From: Baffinella frigidus
Taxonomy: Eukaryota; Cryptophyceae; Cryptomonadales; Baffinellaceae
NCBI GenBank assembly: GCA_026770585.1
Contig: MU646332.1
Location: 407,021 to 431,814, forward strand
DNA: 24,794 bases
Direction: 5' to 3'
The notes under the pieces are model-generated. The model had not been told where the DNA came from, searched no databases, and saw only the letters and a list, made by a program, of their open reading frames with translations. Each line of letters opens with the position of its first letter. Position 1 is the stretch's first letter. The translations under genes were made by a program, and so were the position numbers. This document shows positions 1 through 8,620 of the stretch, piece by piece.

Positions 1-77
1 GTAAGGCTATGCCTAGGCCCCAAGGTGGTCCTAGAAGGGGGGGGGGGGGGGTATTATGTGCGAGATACCCCTGTAAA
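1..77. mobile_element. GTAC-family foldback MITE, partial
   Basis: This is the right half of the ~115-base foldback family described at 11158-11272. It shows CCTAGG..GGTGGTCCTAG, a G run, and the terminal inverted-repeat end GCGAGATACCCCT followed by GTAA. The left half is outside the window. Its outer end abuts a partial copy of armadillo exon 4, the same junction seen at 385-400. The 14-base G run at about 37-50 could be miscounted in sequencing. Confidence 0.6.
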
Positions 78-83
78 CCATCA

Positions 84-235
84 CCTGCAGCACGCAGGCC
101 TGCAGCTCCCGGCTTTGACCATCAACTGTGACAACCCCTAAACCCTAAACCATCAGCACCTGCATCAACCCCGAATAGGCTTTGACCATCAAATCTGGCC
201 ATCACCTGCACGACGCAGGCCTGAAAACAGCTCCC
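84..235 (-). pseudogene. Two 3' fragments of armadillo-gene exon 4
   Basis: On the minus strand, 84-113 reads the end of exon 4 (RELQACV..) followed by the donor GTGATGG. A second, more decayed piece near 190-225 keeps only GGCCTGCGTCGTGCAG and the same donor, followed by intron sequence resembling that after the intact exon (GTGATGG-CARATTTGATG). Both lie downstream of the intact exon 530-604 in sense direction and keep only its 3' side. Telomere-like text (CCCTAAACCCTAAACC) separates them. Confidence 0.6.
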
Positions 236-390
236 CCTCAGGACCCTACAGTAGGCATGTGTCCAAGGCCCTATGGTGGGAGCCCGGAGGTGCCGTCCTC
301 CCCCCTAGGACCACCATAGGGCCTTAGGAACATGTCTACTGTAGAGTCCTAGGGGGGAGGACGGTTTCTTATAAGCGAGGTACCCCTGTA
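236..390. mobile_element. GTAC-family foldback MITE, rearranged copy
   Basis: The segment holds two inverted copies of the family's inner arm (GGACCCTACAGTAGGCATGT and its complement near 328-349) and one outer end, GTTTCTTATAAGCGAGGTACCCCT, at about 364-387. The left outer end AGGGGTACCTCGC is missing, so this is a truncated or doubled copy. The outer end runs directly into GTAAACCATCACC, the donor side of an exon 4 copy. Confidence 0.6.
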
Positions 391-399
391 AACCATCAC

Positions 400-461
400 C
401 TCCATCACACAGGCCTGCAGCTCCCGGCGGCGCCACGCGACCTTGAGGAACACGCCCAGCC
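400..461 (-). pseudogene. 5'-truncated copy of armadillo exon 4
   Basis: The minus strand reads GLGVFLKVAWRRRELQACVM then E and the donor GTGATGG, closely matching the intact exon at 530-604, but the first four codons (VQEF) are replaced by GTGTGGGGTGAGG-type sequence. It lies downstream of the intact exon and keeps the donor. The reading frame is still open, so either decay is recent or the copy could still be spliced from an alternative acceptor. Confidence 0.7.
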
Positions 462-529
462 CTCACCCCACACCCCATACCCTCAACCCTCAACCGTGAA
501 AGGCTTCGATCATCAAATTTGACCATCAC

Positions 530-3500
530 CTCCATCACGCAGGCCTGCAACTCCCGGCGGTGCCACGCGACGTTGAGGAACACACCCAGCCCGAACTCCT
601 GCACCTGCACAAAGTTCAGGGTTCAGGGTTCAGGGTTCAGGGGCCTGCGACCGCCCCCACCACACCGGTTGTGGATCTTACTCACAACTGAACCTGCGCA
701 GATCCCCGACACAACCTTGTTAACTCACCCTCATCCCCGACACCACCTTTCAACTCACCCTCTCAAGGGCCGTTCGCACCTGGTGGGGGGTGTTGAGGAA
801 CCCCGACACCACCTTTTTCAACTCAACCCAAACCCCAGCACCACCTCTTCACTCACCCTAATCCCCGACACCACCTTTTTTAACTCACCCTAATCCCCGA
901 CACCACCTCTTCACTCACCCTCGCGGGGGCCGTTGGCGCCAGGGCGGTGCCCTCGTGACCTTTGTGAGGGGGGGGTTAGGAACATGCTTCGCTGTGCCAC
1001 GCATGAGAGGGGTTGAGGAAAACGCCTGAGAGGGTTGAGGAGTTGCCACGCCTGAGAGGGGTTCAGGAACACATTCATGGGCTCACGGCCTGAAAATGGG
1101 GTAGTTGGGCATACGGCATTGCCTAGGACCTCCTACCGTAGGCCGAGGGATCCTAGGACCCAAAAGTCTCGGCCCACGGTAGGGAGGTCCTGGGCAATGC
1201 CGTAGGCCTAACTACCCCATTTTCAGGCCGTTGCCCTATTAATATCTCGCGTTTCCAAACCTCGTTGATAAACACGCCCAGCCCGCTGCACCTGCGACCG
1301 CCCCCCGCACAACGGTTGTTCAGTGCAGGGGTACCTCGCTCAAAACAAAGCGCGCCCCTCCCTAGGACCACCGGAGGGCCCTAGGCATAGGCCTATTGTA
1401 GGGGCCTAGGGGAGTGCGGTTTCTTATAAGCGAGGTACCCCTGTATTCGGTACTGAACCCTGGCAGGGGGTGTTCGCTCCGGGGCGGTGGATGTCATCCA
1501 TGGGGTAGCGAATGCTGAGACCTGTTTCGAGAGTAATAAAGACCTGTTTTGAGAGTAATAAAGAAGAAGAAATAACCTGTGTGTGTGTCGGTCTAAATTC
1601 AGGGTAGTTAACATGGGCGGCCATGGATGCGGCCACCTATACAAGAAACCCGGGCCTAGACGGCCCACCGTAGTCAATACCGTAGGCTTAACTACCCTGA
1701 ATTTAGGCCGTAGGCGTAACTACCCTGACTACCGTAGGCGTAACTTCCCTGAATTTCACCCTTTGGACGTGTGTGTTTGTCGGATACCGCAGGCGTAACT
1801 ACCACGCAAGAGTGTAGGGCAGAGTGGCCTGCAGGAGAAATAGCCAGATCTGGCTATTTTCAAATGTTCATAAGTCAACATTCTCCCCAGAGAAAAATCG
1901 AAATTTCGGGAAGTTGATACAAAGTCCGTGTGAACTGACTTGTTTTCCCAGGTCTGTGTTACACTCTTGCGTGGTACCCTGAATGGTAGCCTTTGAACCT
2001 ATGTGTTTGTCGGATGGATTGCCATAGCTGCGGCGACCTCTACGAGAAACCCAGACCGTAGTCAATACCGTAGGCGTAACAACCCTGACTACCGTAGTCA
2101 ATACCGTAGGCGTAACTACCTGTGTGTTTGTCGGATGGGCGGCCATGGCTGCGGCGACTTGCTGCACTCCCCCCGCCTCCACCACCTACGACCAAGCCGC
2201 TTTTTAGATCACCGCCTCTGGGCCTCTGGGGAGCACGGGTGCGGAGCCTGACGCGGCACTGCGGGTATCTACGGAGGTATCTCAAAAAGCCATGGCTGCG
2301 GCGACCTGCTCCACTCCGCCCGCCTCCACCACCTACGATCAAGCCTCCGTAAATCGGGGCTCCTCGCTGAATACATCAAGATCAGGACTCCGTACAAACG
2401 TGCAAACAGCGTCCAGTACGCCCCCGCCTCCACCACCTACGATCAAGCCGCGGTTTCATCTCGGAAGATAACTGAATAAGCTCCCTGTTAGCGTTTTCAT
2501 GTAATTAGGAGGCCTAATTAAATTTGCTATGCCCTGACTAATTTCTCCTATTCAATCTCGAGAAAAAACGCACGCGGTGTGCGGGAGGGGTGCGCGCGCG
2601 ACCCACCAGCCCTCACAGCCTGTCCACATCCTAAATCGGTTTGGTCCGTGTACTAGTCCAAGGAAGCCGGATCTCGGCGTCCTTGTACCAGAAAAATATA
2701 AGGACATAAGTGATTTGGGCTTTCTCCGGTCAAGAGTGGACTCGAGGATATATCTGGCAACTCAAGATCACGTTGCCCTTGAAACCGGGAGGAATCCTCC
2801 AGGTCGTGATGAATGATTTCTTGTACAAAAAAGTGGGGAAGTTGGTGAAAACCTTGGCCTTGTTCTTCTTGTGGAGCGCGAGGTTCATGAGAGCCCCGGA
2901 TCCTCTCCACTGGATTCCAGCGTGGGACGCGTGGGAGCGCATCGCTGATACCACCGCTTCGACGCCCCCCTTCTCCGCGACGACCAGCTCCTGCCATAGG
3001 GCTGGATTGTCAGTGCTGGACTGATGAATCATCAATGATATCAGCAGTTATCAGCTGCTGAGCTGATAATACTGATGCTGATAACCAGGGTTTCGGGTTT
3101 CGGGTTTCGGATTTCGGGTTTCGGGTTTCGGGTTTCGGGTTTAATTATCCCGGTTGATGCAGGACCTGCCAGTTGTTCTGCGCGGCGAGCTTCATGAGCA
3201 CGCGGCAGGCGTTCTCTTGAACGCCCGATCCTCGGTGCGCGCGCATCGCGCGAATAACGGTCTCGACGTTGGTGACAACAACGGCGTGTGCCTGCTGGTT
3301 GCTGGAGAGGATGGAGGAGAGCACGCGGCAACCGGTGCCTTGCACGTCGGCGTTTGCTCCGTGAAGGTGCATCATCCTCAGCGCCGTCCACGGTTCCGTT
3401 TTCCCCTCCATCCGCTTCAGCGCGTCCTGTACCTCCACGACCTCGCCGTCTCCAGCGTCCTTCAGGGCAGAACCTCGCCGGGAATCCGCATGCGGATTTC

Positions 3501-3579
3501 CAAAACTTTCGCCCGAGCCACCGATACCTTTCTCGTCGATCGGCACGATCGCGTTCTTTGCGCTGTGGCAGTTCCCCAT
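530..3579 (-). CDS. Armadillo-repeat protein with N-terminal acylation motif (3' partial)
   Basis: Four exons join in phase 0: 3579-3166 (138 codons), 2990-2853 (46), 2185-2120 (22) and 604-530 (25). The gene continues past the left edge. The start MGNCHSAK has Gly2, Cys4, Ser6 and a following Lys, which fits N-myristoylation plus palmitoylation and so membrane anchoring. After a ~60-residue polar leader come armadillo-type helices: VQGTGCRVLSSIL, VETVIRAMRAH, VQENACRVLMKLA, then GGVEAVVSAMRSH and GSGALMNLA in exon 2, GGVQQVAAAMAAHP in exon 3 and VQEFGLGVFLNVA in exon 4. Exon 2 alone, and exons 3+4 together, each supply about one repeat (46-47 residues). Introns are GT-AG (donors CAG|GTCCTG, AAG|GTTTTC, CAG|GTAGTT, GAG|GTGATG). 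Armadillo proteins are generally protein-binding scaffolds; the partner cannot be told. Fragments of exons 1, 3 and 4 recur in or near the gene. Confidence 0.8.
605..1086. repeat. Intron 3: telomere-like and decayed exon-4-like sequence
   Basis: Immediately upstream (sense) of intact exon 4, positions 612-640 hold four TTCAGGG units between an older acceptor-like block (GCGGTCGCAG on the minus strand) and the acceptor now next to the exon. From 680 to 920 there are repeats of CCCCGACACCACC(TTTTT)CAACTCACCCT. From 925 to 1075, GCCACGC...GAGGGGTTGAGGAA(CAC) recurs several times and resembles the middle of exon 4 read on the opposite strand. I see no intact gene. Confidence 0.5.
1087..1229. mobile_element. 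Foldback element, GGCCTGAAAATGGGG family
   Basis: The ends are perfect 20-base inverted repeats, GGCCTGAAAATGGGGTAGTT and its complement, with a further imperfect arm (CATTGCCTAGGACCTCCTACCGTAGGCC). There is no coding capacity. No clear target duplication is visible. A related, more decayed element with the same TAGTTTAGCC / ATTGCCTA / CCTACCGTAGGCC layout is at 8721-8863. Confidence 0.75.
1240..1300 (-). pseudogene. Decayed 5' copy of armadillo exon 4
   Basis: On the minus strand an acceptor GCGGTCGCAG is followed directly by GTGCAG-CGGGCTGGGCGTGTTTATCAACG (in two parts), matching the start of exon 4 with a small deletion that shifts the frame. It is upstream of the intact exon and keeps the acceptor side. 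The block before it (CGTTGTGCGGGGGGCGGTCGCAG, in part) also occurs at 640-665 upstream of the intact exon, where telomere-like repeats have come between it and the exon. Confidence 0.55.
1327..1442. mobile_element. GTAC-family foldback MITE
   Basis: The ends read AGGGGTACCTCGCTC and GCGAGGTACCCCT, with an inner inverted core (CCTAGGACCACCGGAGGGCC / GGGGCCTAGG). The length is 116 bases, in line with the 115-base copies near 11.2 and 11.4 kb. The flanks (GTGC left, GTAT right) no longer match perfectly, which suggests an old insertion. Confidence 0.75.
1593..1706. repeat. Inverted repeat CTAAATTCAGGGTAGTTAA
   Basis: Perfect 19-base inverted repeats lie at 1593-1611 and 1688-1706. The interior contains a decayed piece of armadillo exon 3 (minus strand, 1612-1640), so this is either a foldback element that took in the fragment or a palindrome formed from inverted copies of intron 3 (TAACTACCCTGAATTTAG, echoed at 1723-1756). 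Confidence 0.6.
1802..1974. mobile_element. MITE with 15-base inverted repeats and TA duplication
   Basis: The terminal repeats CCACGCAAGAGTGTA and TACACTCTTGCGTGG are perfect, and the element is 173 bases long. It is flanked by TA on each side (1800-1801, 1975-1976). Removing the element and one TA restores GTAACTACCCTGAAT, the motif present intact at 1689-1703, so a pre-insertion sequence is available. A TA target duplication is typical of Tc1/mariner-type elements; there is no transposase. It contains an internal palindrome TAGCCAGATCTGGCTA. Confidence 0.75.
2437..2852. other. Rest of armadillo intron 2
   Basis: Besides the two exon 3 fragments to its left, this intron has an AT-rich patch at 2460-2560 with a palindrome TAATTAGGAGGCCTAATTA near 2501-2519. 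I recognise no gene or element in 2560-2852. The forward and reverse frames crossing 2577-3035 are continuations or shadows of exon 2. Confidence 0.45.
3023..3141 (-). repeat. Armadillo intron 1: CTGATA palindromes and CCCGAAA tract
   Basis: Positions 3087-3141 hold about eight TTTCGGG units (CCCGAAA on the sense strand), a regular seven-base relative of the telomere-like repeat. Beside it, 3030-3085 carries nested short palindromes built from ATCAGC/GCTGAT and TGATATCA. The whole intron is 175 bases (2991-3165). Confidence 0.7.
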
Positions 3580-4379
3580 CTCACCCTCTCACTCTTCACG
3601 GAAGAAGAACCCCGAGCGTACTGTTCGTCGCAACAAACAACGGACTTTGGAAAAACGGTCAAAAACCAACGGTTGTCGGCAAAAAAGAACTTTTTGATAG
3701 TCACCTGACAAACGATATAGATTAGGGGTCGAGCTGCTTTACAACATTTATGCAAAAATGCTTTCTCTGCAGATCCCTTCTACGGAACGGCGTGTCGTTG
3801 GCATATGTTGGGAGCATTTAAAACCTAAAGGACCTAAAGGGGCTCAACTCATCGTTGAGCGATATCGCACGGCGGAAGGGAAGGGCCTGGGCGCGGAAAC
3901 TGAACTGCTCATCATGCGCACAGCTGGAAGACGCGACGGATGCGCACGCTCGATCGGGAGCGAGCGCGCGCATGCGGCAGTGCTGCTCCGGAGTTTGAGG
4001 AGCCAACCTGCAGGGATACGGCAGGTGTTGAATGAGCAGCGCGCCCGGGGAGGGGCCGAACGTGATGCTGAACGGCTTATCAGGTGCAAGACGCGGCGAA
4101 ATGGCACACTGGACGAGGAGCGCACGCGCGCGGTGCGAACGGCCCTTGTGATCTGAGGCTGAATAATTTCGGGCAGGTGGGAGGACGCGGCTCCACTCCT
4201 AGAAGGCTCTGCAGTGTGTGGCGGGTTCTGACGCGTGTGGCGGGCTCTGACGCGTTGGGGTCAGCTTTGACGAGTGTGGATTGGCTCTGATTGTCTCTGA
4301 TGCATCTGGATTGGCTCTGACGCATTTTTCTAGCTCTGCCTCACTCGGGTCGACCGACTATTCTCAAGTTGCACTGAAC
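3580..4379. other. 5' flank of the armadillo gene
   Basis: No gene is recognised here. The promoter should lie within 3580-3750, but no convincing core element is seen. Positions 3753-3840 are a 3' fragment of the ~300-base repeat that forms the array to the right. From 4205 to 4325, GGCTCTGACGCGTGTGG-type phrases repeat in a short tandem array. Positions 4326-4372 (TCTAGCTCTGCCTCACTCGG...CTATTCTCAAGTTG) are a fragment of the dispersed repeat at 12145-12271. Confidence 0.5.
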
Positions 4380-4585
4380 GCTAAACACTAAACACTAAAG
4401 ACTAAAGACTAAACACTAACTGAAGCGTGTGGGTAGGCATTGCCGCGAGTGGTCGAGCTCTAACGCGTGTGGATTGGCTCTGACGCGTGTGACTTGCCCC
4501 TAACCCCTAACCCCTAACACCTACCCCCTAACACCTAACACCTAACACCTAACCCCTAACCCCTAACCCCTGACCCCCTAACGTC
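4380..4585. repeat. Telomere-like tracts (CTAAACA, CTAACCC types)
   Basis: There are two blocks: 4380-4418 has CTAAACACTAAAGA units and 4497-4580 has CTAACCCCTAACACC units. Both are C-rich on the plus strand. Unit length varies from six to eight bases, so these are degenerate interstitial arrays and not a functional telomere end. Confidence 0.75.
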
Positions 4586-4769
4586 ACGCGTGAACGCTAA
4601 TGCGGGTGGGCACTATAATGGGTCGGTGTTTGACAGTGCTAACGGGATTTTCAAAATCCCCGATATCCTGCCCCCACTGTGTAACCTAGGGGAAACCCTT
4701 ACACATCCACCTCTCTCACTCTCTCGCTCGCTGACTTCCGTACACTGGGGGAAACCAGTGTAGGTTTGA

Positions 4770-6715
4770 CATCTGTCTCATCTCACACCCCCACACAACC
4801 CCTCTCACCTTGTGGGGTATTCGTGATTGAAGTTCTTAAACTTCAACCATGGGATACCATGAGCCTCAGAACAAGGCTGACTTGGGTTCGGTGCGTGGGC
4901 GGGCATGGTCACCAATTGGTATACCTCCAAACACCCCAAGAGAACCACCCTGTATCCCCTCTTCACGAGCCTCTGCACTGGAGAGCTAAACGCGATCCGA
5001 AAGCAAAAATGCTTTCTCTGCAGACCTTTCTACGGAAGGGCGTGTCGTTGGGCTATGTTGGGCGAAATTAAAACCTAAAGGACCTAAAGGCTGATGCCCC
5101 TCACTTTGCTAACATCCGTACATTGGGGAAGCCCCTTCACATCCACATTTCACTCCTTTCACCTTTGGTGTCTTAACTGATTTCACCCTTTGGTGTCTTG
5201 ACTGATCTCACCTCACACCCCTACACAATCACTCTCACCTTGTGGGGTATTCGTGATTGAAGCTCATAAACTTCAACCATGGGATACCATGAGCCTCATT
5301 AAGGCTGACTTGGGTTCGGTGTGTGTGCGGGCGCGCTCCTATTTTGGAAGCAATCAAACACCCCAAGAGAGCCACCCTGTATCCCATCTTCACGAGCCTC
5401 TGCACTGGAGAGCGAAACGCGATCCGAAAGCAAAAATGCTTTCTCTGCAGTCCTTTCTACGGAAGGGCGTGGCGTTGGGCTATGTTGGGAGAAATTAAAG
5501 CCTGAAGGACCTAAAGGATAAACCTAAAGGATAGTCAAACAAAGTTCATTCTCACACAATCCCTCTCACCTTGTGGGGTATCCGTAGTTGGAGCTATTAT
5601 ACTTCAACTATGGGATACCATGAGCCTCCTAAAGGCTGGCTTGGGTTCGGTGCGTGGGCGGTCATGGTCACCAATTGGTATACCTCCAAACACCCCAAGA
5701 GAACCACCCTTTATCCCCTCTTCACGAGCCTCTGCACTGGAGAGCTAAACGCGATCCGAAAGCAAAAATGCTTTTTATGCAGATCCCTTCTACGGAACGG
5801 CGTGTCGTTGGCATATGTTGGGAGAAATTAAAACCTAAAGGACCTAAAGGACCTATCTCCTTTCATCTTTGGTGTCTGGACTCATTTCACATCAACCCCC
5901 CACACGATCCCTCTCACCTTGTGGGGTATCCGTGGCTGGAGCTTTTATACTTCAACCATGGGCTACCATGAGCCTCATAGAGGCTGACTTGGGTTCGGTT
6001 TTTGTGATGAGCGCGATTTTCTGAATCGACTCAAGCACCCCAACAAAACAACCTTTATCCCTTTTACACGAGCCTCTGCACTGGAGAGCTAAACGCGATC
6101 CGAAGGCAAAAATGCTTTCTCTGCAGATCCTTTCTACGGAAGGGCGTGGCGTTGGCATATGTTGGGCGAAATTAAAACCTAAAGGACCTAAAGAAAAGGA
6201 AGCAAGGCCTTTCTACAGAACCAGTTCCGGTGTCCGCCTATGTTGGGAGCTCGAAGAACCTAAAGGACCTAAAAGTGACAAAAAGAAAAAAGAATCCTAA
6301 ATTTGACTTCTTCAGCCAAAAGTTGACAAACGGCTCCAATGACCGAAATCAAAAATGCTTTCTCTGCAACCTTTCTACGGAAGGGCGTGTCGATGGGATA
6401 TGTTGGGAGCATTTCAAACCTAACGGACCTAAAGGAATGGTAATGGCTCCAAAAACGAGGTCGAAATTCTCAACCATGGGATACCATGAGCCTCATACAG
6501 GCTGACTTGGGTTCGGTGTGTGTGATGAGCGCGATTTTCTGGATCAACTCAAACACCCCAAAAGAACCACCCTTTATCCCCTCTTCACGAGCCTCTGCAC
6601 TGGAGAGCTAAACGCGATCCAAAAGCAAAAATGCTCTTTCTGCAGATCCCTTCTACGGAAGGGCGTGTCGTTGGGCTATGTTGGGCGAAATTAAAACCTC
6701 AAGGACCTAAAGCAC
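4770..6715 (+). repeat. Tandem array of a ~300-base repeat family
   Basis: The unit starts near TCTCACCTTGTGGGGTAT, passes through CAACCATGGGATACCATGAG, CTTGGGTTCGGT, CACGAGCCTCTGCACTGGAG and GCAAAAATGCTTTCTCTGCAG, and ends AAACCTAAAGGACCTAAAGG. Near-complete copies lie at about 4805-5090, 5233-5517, 5562-5850 and 5911-6195, with a 5'-shortened one at 6470-6712. Further 3'-only pieces are at 3753-3840, 6205-6275 and 6348-6436. Copies are 329-428 bases apart because spacers vary. The shared 3' end, variable 5' ends and short tail of CCTAAAGGA repeats resemble non-LTR retroelement (SINE-like) copies later amplified in tandem. No Pol III boxes can be claimed. Confidence 0.75.
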
Positions 6716-6960
6716 AGGGCGTGTTGTTGGGCCATGTTGGGAGAAATTAAAACCTAAAAAACGTAAAGAACACTCCGTGTGAATTGATGGAAAGCACCCA
6801 AAGACTTCGTGGCCTGCACTGATGGTCAAAAGGGGCGTACTTTTTGGTATCGGGAACCGGAATTCCGGTGTCCGCCTATGGTGGGAGTTACATGTAACAG
6901 AACCTAATTGACCTAAAGGACATGCCGCCAGTGAGTTTCCCTCAAGAGTGCCATGCCGGT
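6716..6960 (+). repeat. Degenerate 3' fragments of the 300-base repeat
   Basis: Positions 6716-6772 repeat CAGGGCGTGTTGTTGGGCC.. through AAACCTAAAAAACGTAAAG. Positions 6845-6925 repeat CCGGAATTCCGGTGTCCGCC..GGTGGGAG..GAACC..GACCTAAAGGAC, matching the variant at 6220-6275. Nothing else is recognised here. Confidence 0.55.
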
Positions 6961-6961
6961 C

Positions 6962-8602
6962 CTCACCCGTAACACCTGAAACCTAACCCCTAAACTTTAA
7001 CCCCCAGCCCCTTAACCTTTAACCCTAACCATAAACCCTTAACCCTTATCCCTTAACCCTGGACACGACACCATCAAACCTCAACCCCAAAACCTGAACC
7101 CTAATGCAAGTGGTCCGGCGCCCAGTCCATTTCCTTCTCGAGATCCTTCTTTACTTAGTTCTTTTTCCATATGCCGCCGGCGTTTATCTGCGGGCAACTG
7201 GGGGCGCTGGACGGGATGTTTTCTGGCGACGAGTGGAACCCTTACACCCTACACCCTACACCCTACACCCCACGTTTGGGGTTTAAGGATTGGGGTGTAG
7301 AGTTTAGGGTTTAGGGTTTAGGGTTCAGGGTTTATGGTTGGGGGATTAGGGTCTAGGAATTGAGAAACAGGGTGTGGGGTTTGTGGTTCACAGTTCAGGG
7401 TTTCGGGTCTACAGTTTGGGGTTTGGGAACCCGAAACCTTCAACCCTAAACTGAGGGTTGAGGGTTGAGGGTTGAGGGTCGAGGGTTGAAGGTTGAGGGT
7501 TGAGGGTTGATGGTTGAGGTTTGAGGGTTGAGGGTTGAGGGTGTGGGTTTTAGGGTTTAGGATTTGGGGTTCAGAGGTTCAAAGTTTTGGATTTTGGGTT
7601 GATGGTTGAGGGCTGAGGGTTGAGGGTTGAGGGCTGAGGGTTGAGGGTTGAGGGTTGAGGGCTGAGGGTTGAGGGTTGAGGTTTGGAAGGTTGAGGGTGT
7701 GGATTTTAGGGTTGAGGGTTCAGAGTTCAGAGTTCAGGGTGCAGGGTTCAGGATTCAGGGTGTAGGATCTAGGGTCTAGGGTTTCGGGTTTCGGGTTTCA
7801 GGTGTAGGGTGTAGGGTGTAGGGCGTAGGGTGCAGGGTGTAGGGTGTTGGGTGTAGGGTGCAGGGTGTGAGGGGTAGGGTGTAGGGTGTAAGGTTCAAGG
7901 CTTAGGATTTAGGGTTTAGTATTTAACGTTCAGGTCTAAGGGTTTAAATTTTTGGGCGTGGGGTTTAGAGTTCAGGGATCTAGGGTTTTCGGTTCAGGGT
8001 TTAGGATTTATGGTCTAAGGTTCAAAGTTTTGGATTTGGGGTTAAGAGTTTAGCGGAGTAGGGTTTAGGGTTTAGAGTTCAGGGTACAGGATTTTGGGTT
8101 CAGGTTTGAGCGTTCAGAGTTTAGGGTTTAGAGTTCAGGGTTAAGGGTTCAGAGTTTAGGGTTTAGGGTTTGGGGTTCAGGGTTCAGGGTTCGGGGTCAA
8201 AGTTTTGGATTTGGGGTTAAGAGTTTAGCGGAGTAGGGTTTAGGGTTTAGAGTTCAGGGTACAGGATTTAGGGTTCAGGTTTGAGCGTTCAGAGTTTAGG
8301 GTTTAGAGTTCAGGGTTCAGGGTTCAGAGTTTAGGATTTAGGGTTCAGGGTTCAGGGTTCAGGGTTCGGGGTTTTGGGTACAGAGTTTAGAGTTTAGGGT
8401 TTAGGGTTTAGGGTTTAGGGTCTAGTTTCTATGGTTTGGGATTTCGAGTTCAGGGTTTAGGGTTTAGGGTGTAGGGTGTAGGGTTTAGAGTTCAGGGTAC
8501 AGGGATTAGGATTTAGGGTTTAGGGTTTATGGTTCAGGGTTCAGGGTCTAGGGTTCAGGGTTTAGGGTTTATGGTTTAGGGTTTAGGGTTTGGGGTGACG
8601 CC
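6962..8602. repeat. 1.6-kb interstitial telomere-like array with strand switch
   Basis: From 6962 to about 7265 the plus strand is C-rich (ACCCTAAC, CTACACC units), broken by 7104-7235, which is ordinary sequence. At about 7270-7290 the polarity flips and the plus strand becomes G-rich (GGTTGAGGG, GGTTTAGGG, GGTTCAGGG, GGTGTAGGG) to 8602. Local blocks favour one variant: TTGAGGG at 7450-7690, GTGTAGGG at 7800-7890, TTTAGGG/TTCAGGG afterwards. This is degenerate internal sequence and not a chromosome end. Confidence 0.85.
8023..8350 (+). repeat. 175-base tandem duplication inside the telomere-like array
   Basis: CAAAGTTTTGGATTTGGGG begins at 8023 and again at 8198, followed each time by the same irregular text (AAGAGTTTAGCGGAGTAGGG, CAGGTTTGAGCGTTCAGAG). 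Because the shared text is irregular, this is a block duplication and not chance similarity between simple repeats. Confidence 0.75.
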
Positions 8603-8620
8603 GCAAGAGTTGAACCCAAA

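Larger units (their letters stand above)
1580..2436 (-). repeat. Cluster of partial copies around armadillo exon 3
   Basis: Intact exon 3 is 2120-2185 (acceptor CGTAG|GTGGTGGAGG, donor CACAG|GTAGTTACG). Upstream in sense, 2290-2332 keeps VVEAGGVEQVAAAMA and then hits a stop, and 2416-2436 keeps only VVEAGGV; both keep the acceptor. Downstream, 1998-2040 keeps VAAAMAIHPTNT with the donor CAG changed to TAG; 1600-1640 keeps VAASMAAH; 1760-1776 and 1578-1590 keep only the PTNTQ-donor end. The intron text GTAGTTACGCCTACGGTATTGACTACGG-like recurs between copies. Confidence 0.7.

Noticed and set aside
3154-3725. Long plus-strand frames across 3154-3725
   Set aside because: They are shadows of armadillo exon 1 on the opposite strand.
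5281-5340. Pol III B box (CTTGGGTTCGGTG) in the 300-base repeat
   Set aside because: It only partly fits GGTTCGANNCC and there is no convincing A box at the right distance.
4766-6505. Conserved frame in the 300-base repeat (PLHEPLHWRAKRDPKAKM)
   Set aside because: The peptide recurs because DNA copies are similar; frames break at different points between copies and a Cys/Lys-rich end switches frame with single-base indels. No family recognised.
4770-6715. CRISPR array
   Set aside because: Units are ~300 bases, spacers are related to each other, and the sequence is eukaryotic with no cas genes.
6962-8602. A real chromosome end
   Set aside because: Units are highly variable, polarity flips, and unique genes lie on both sides.
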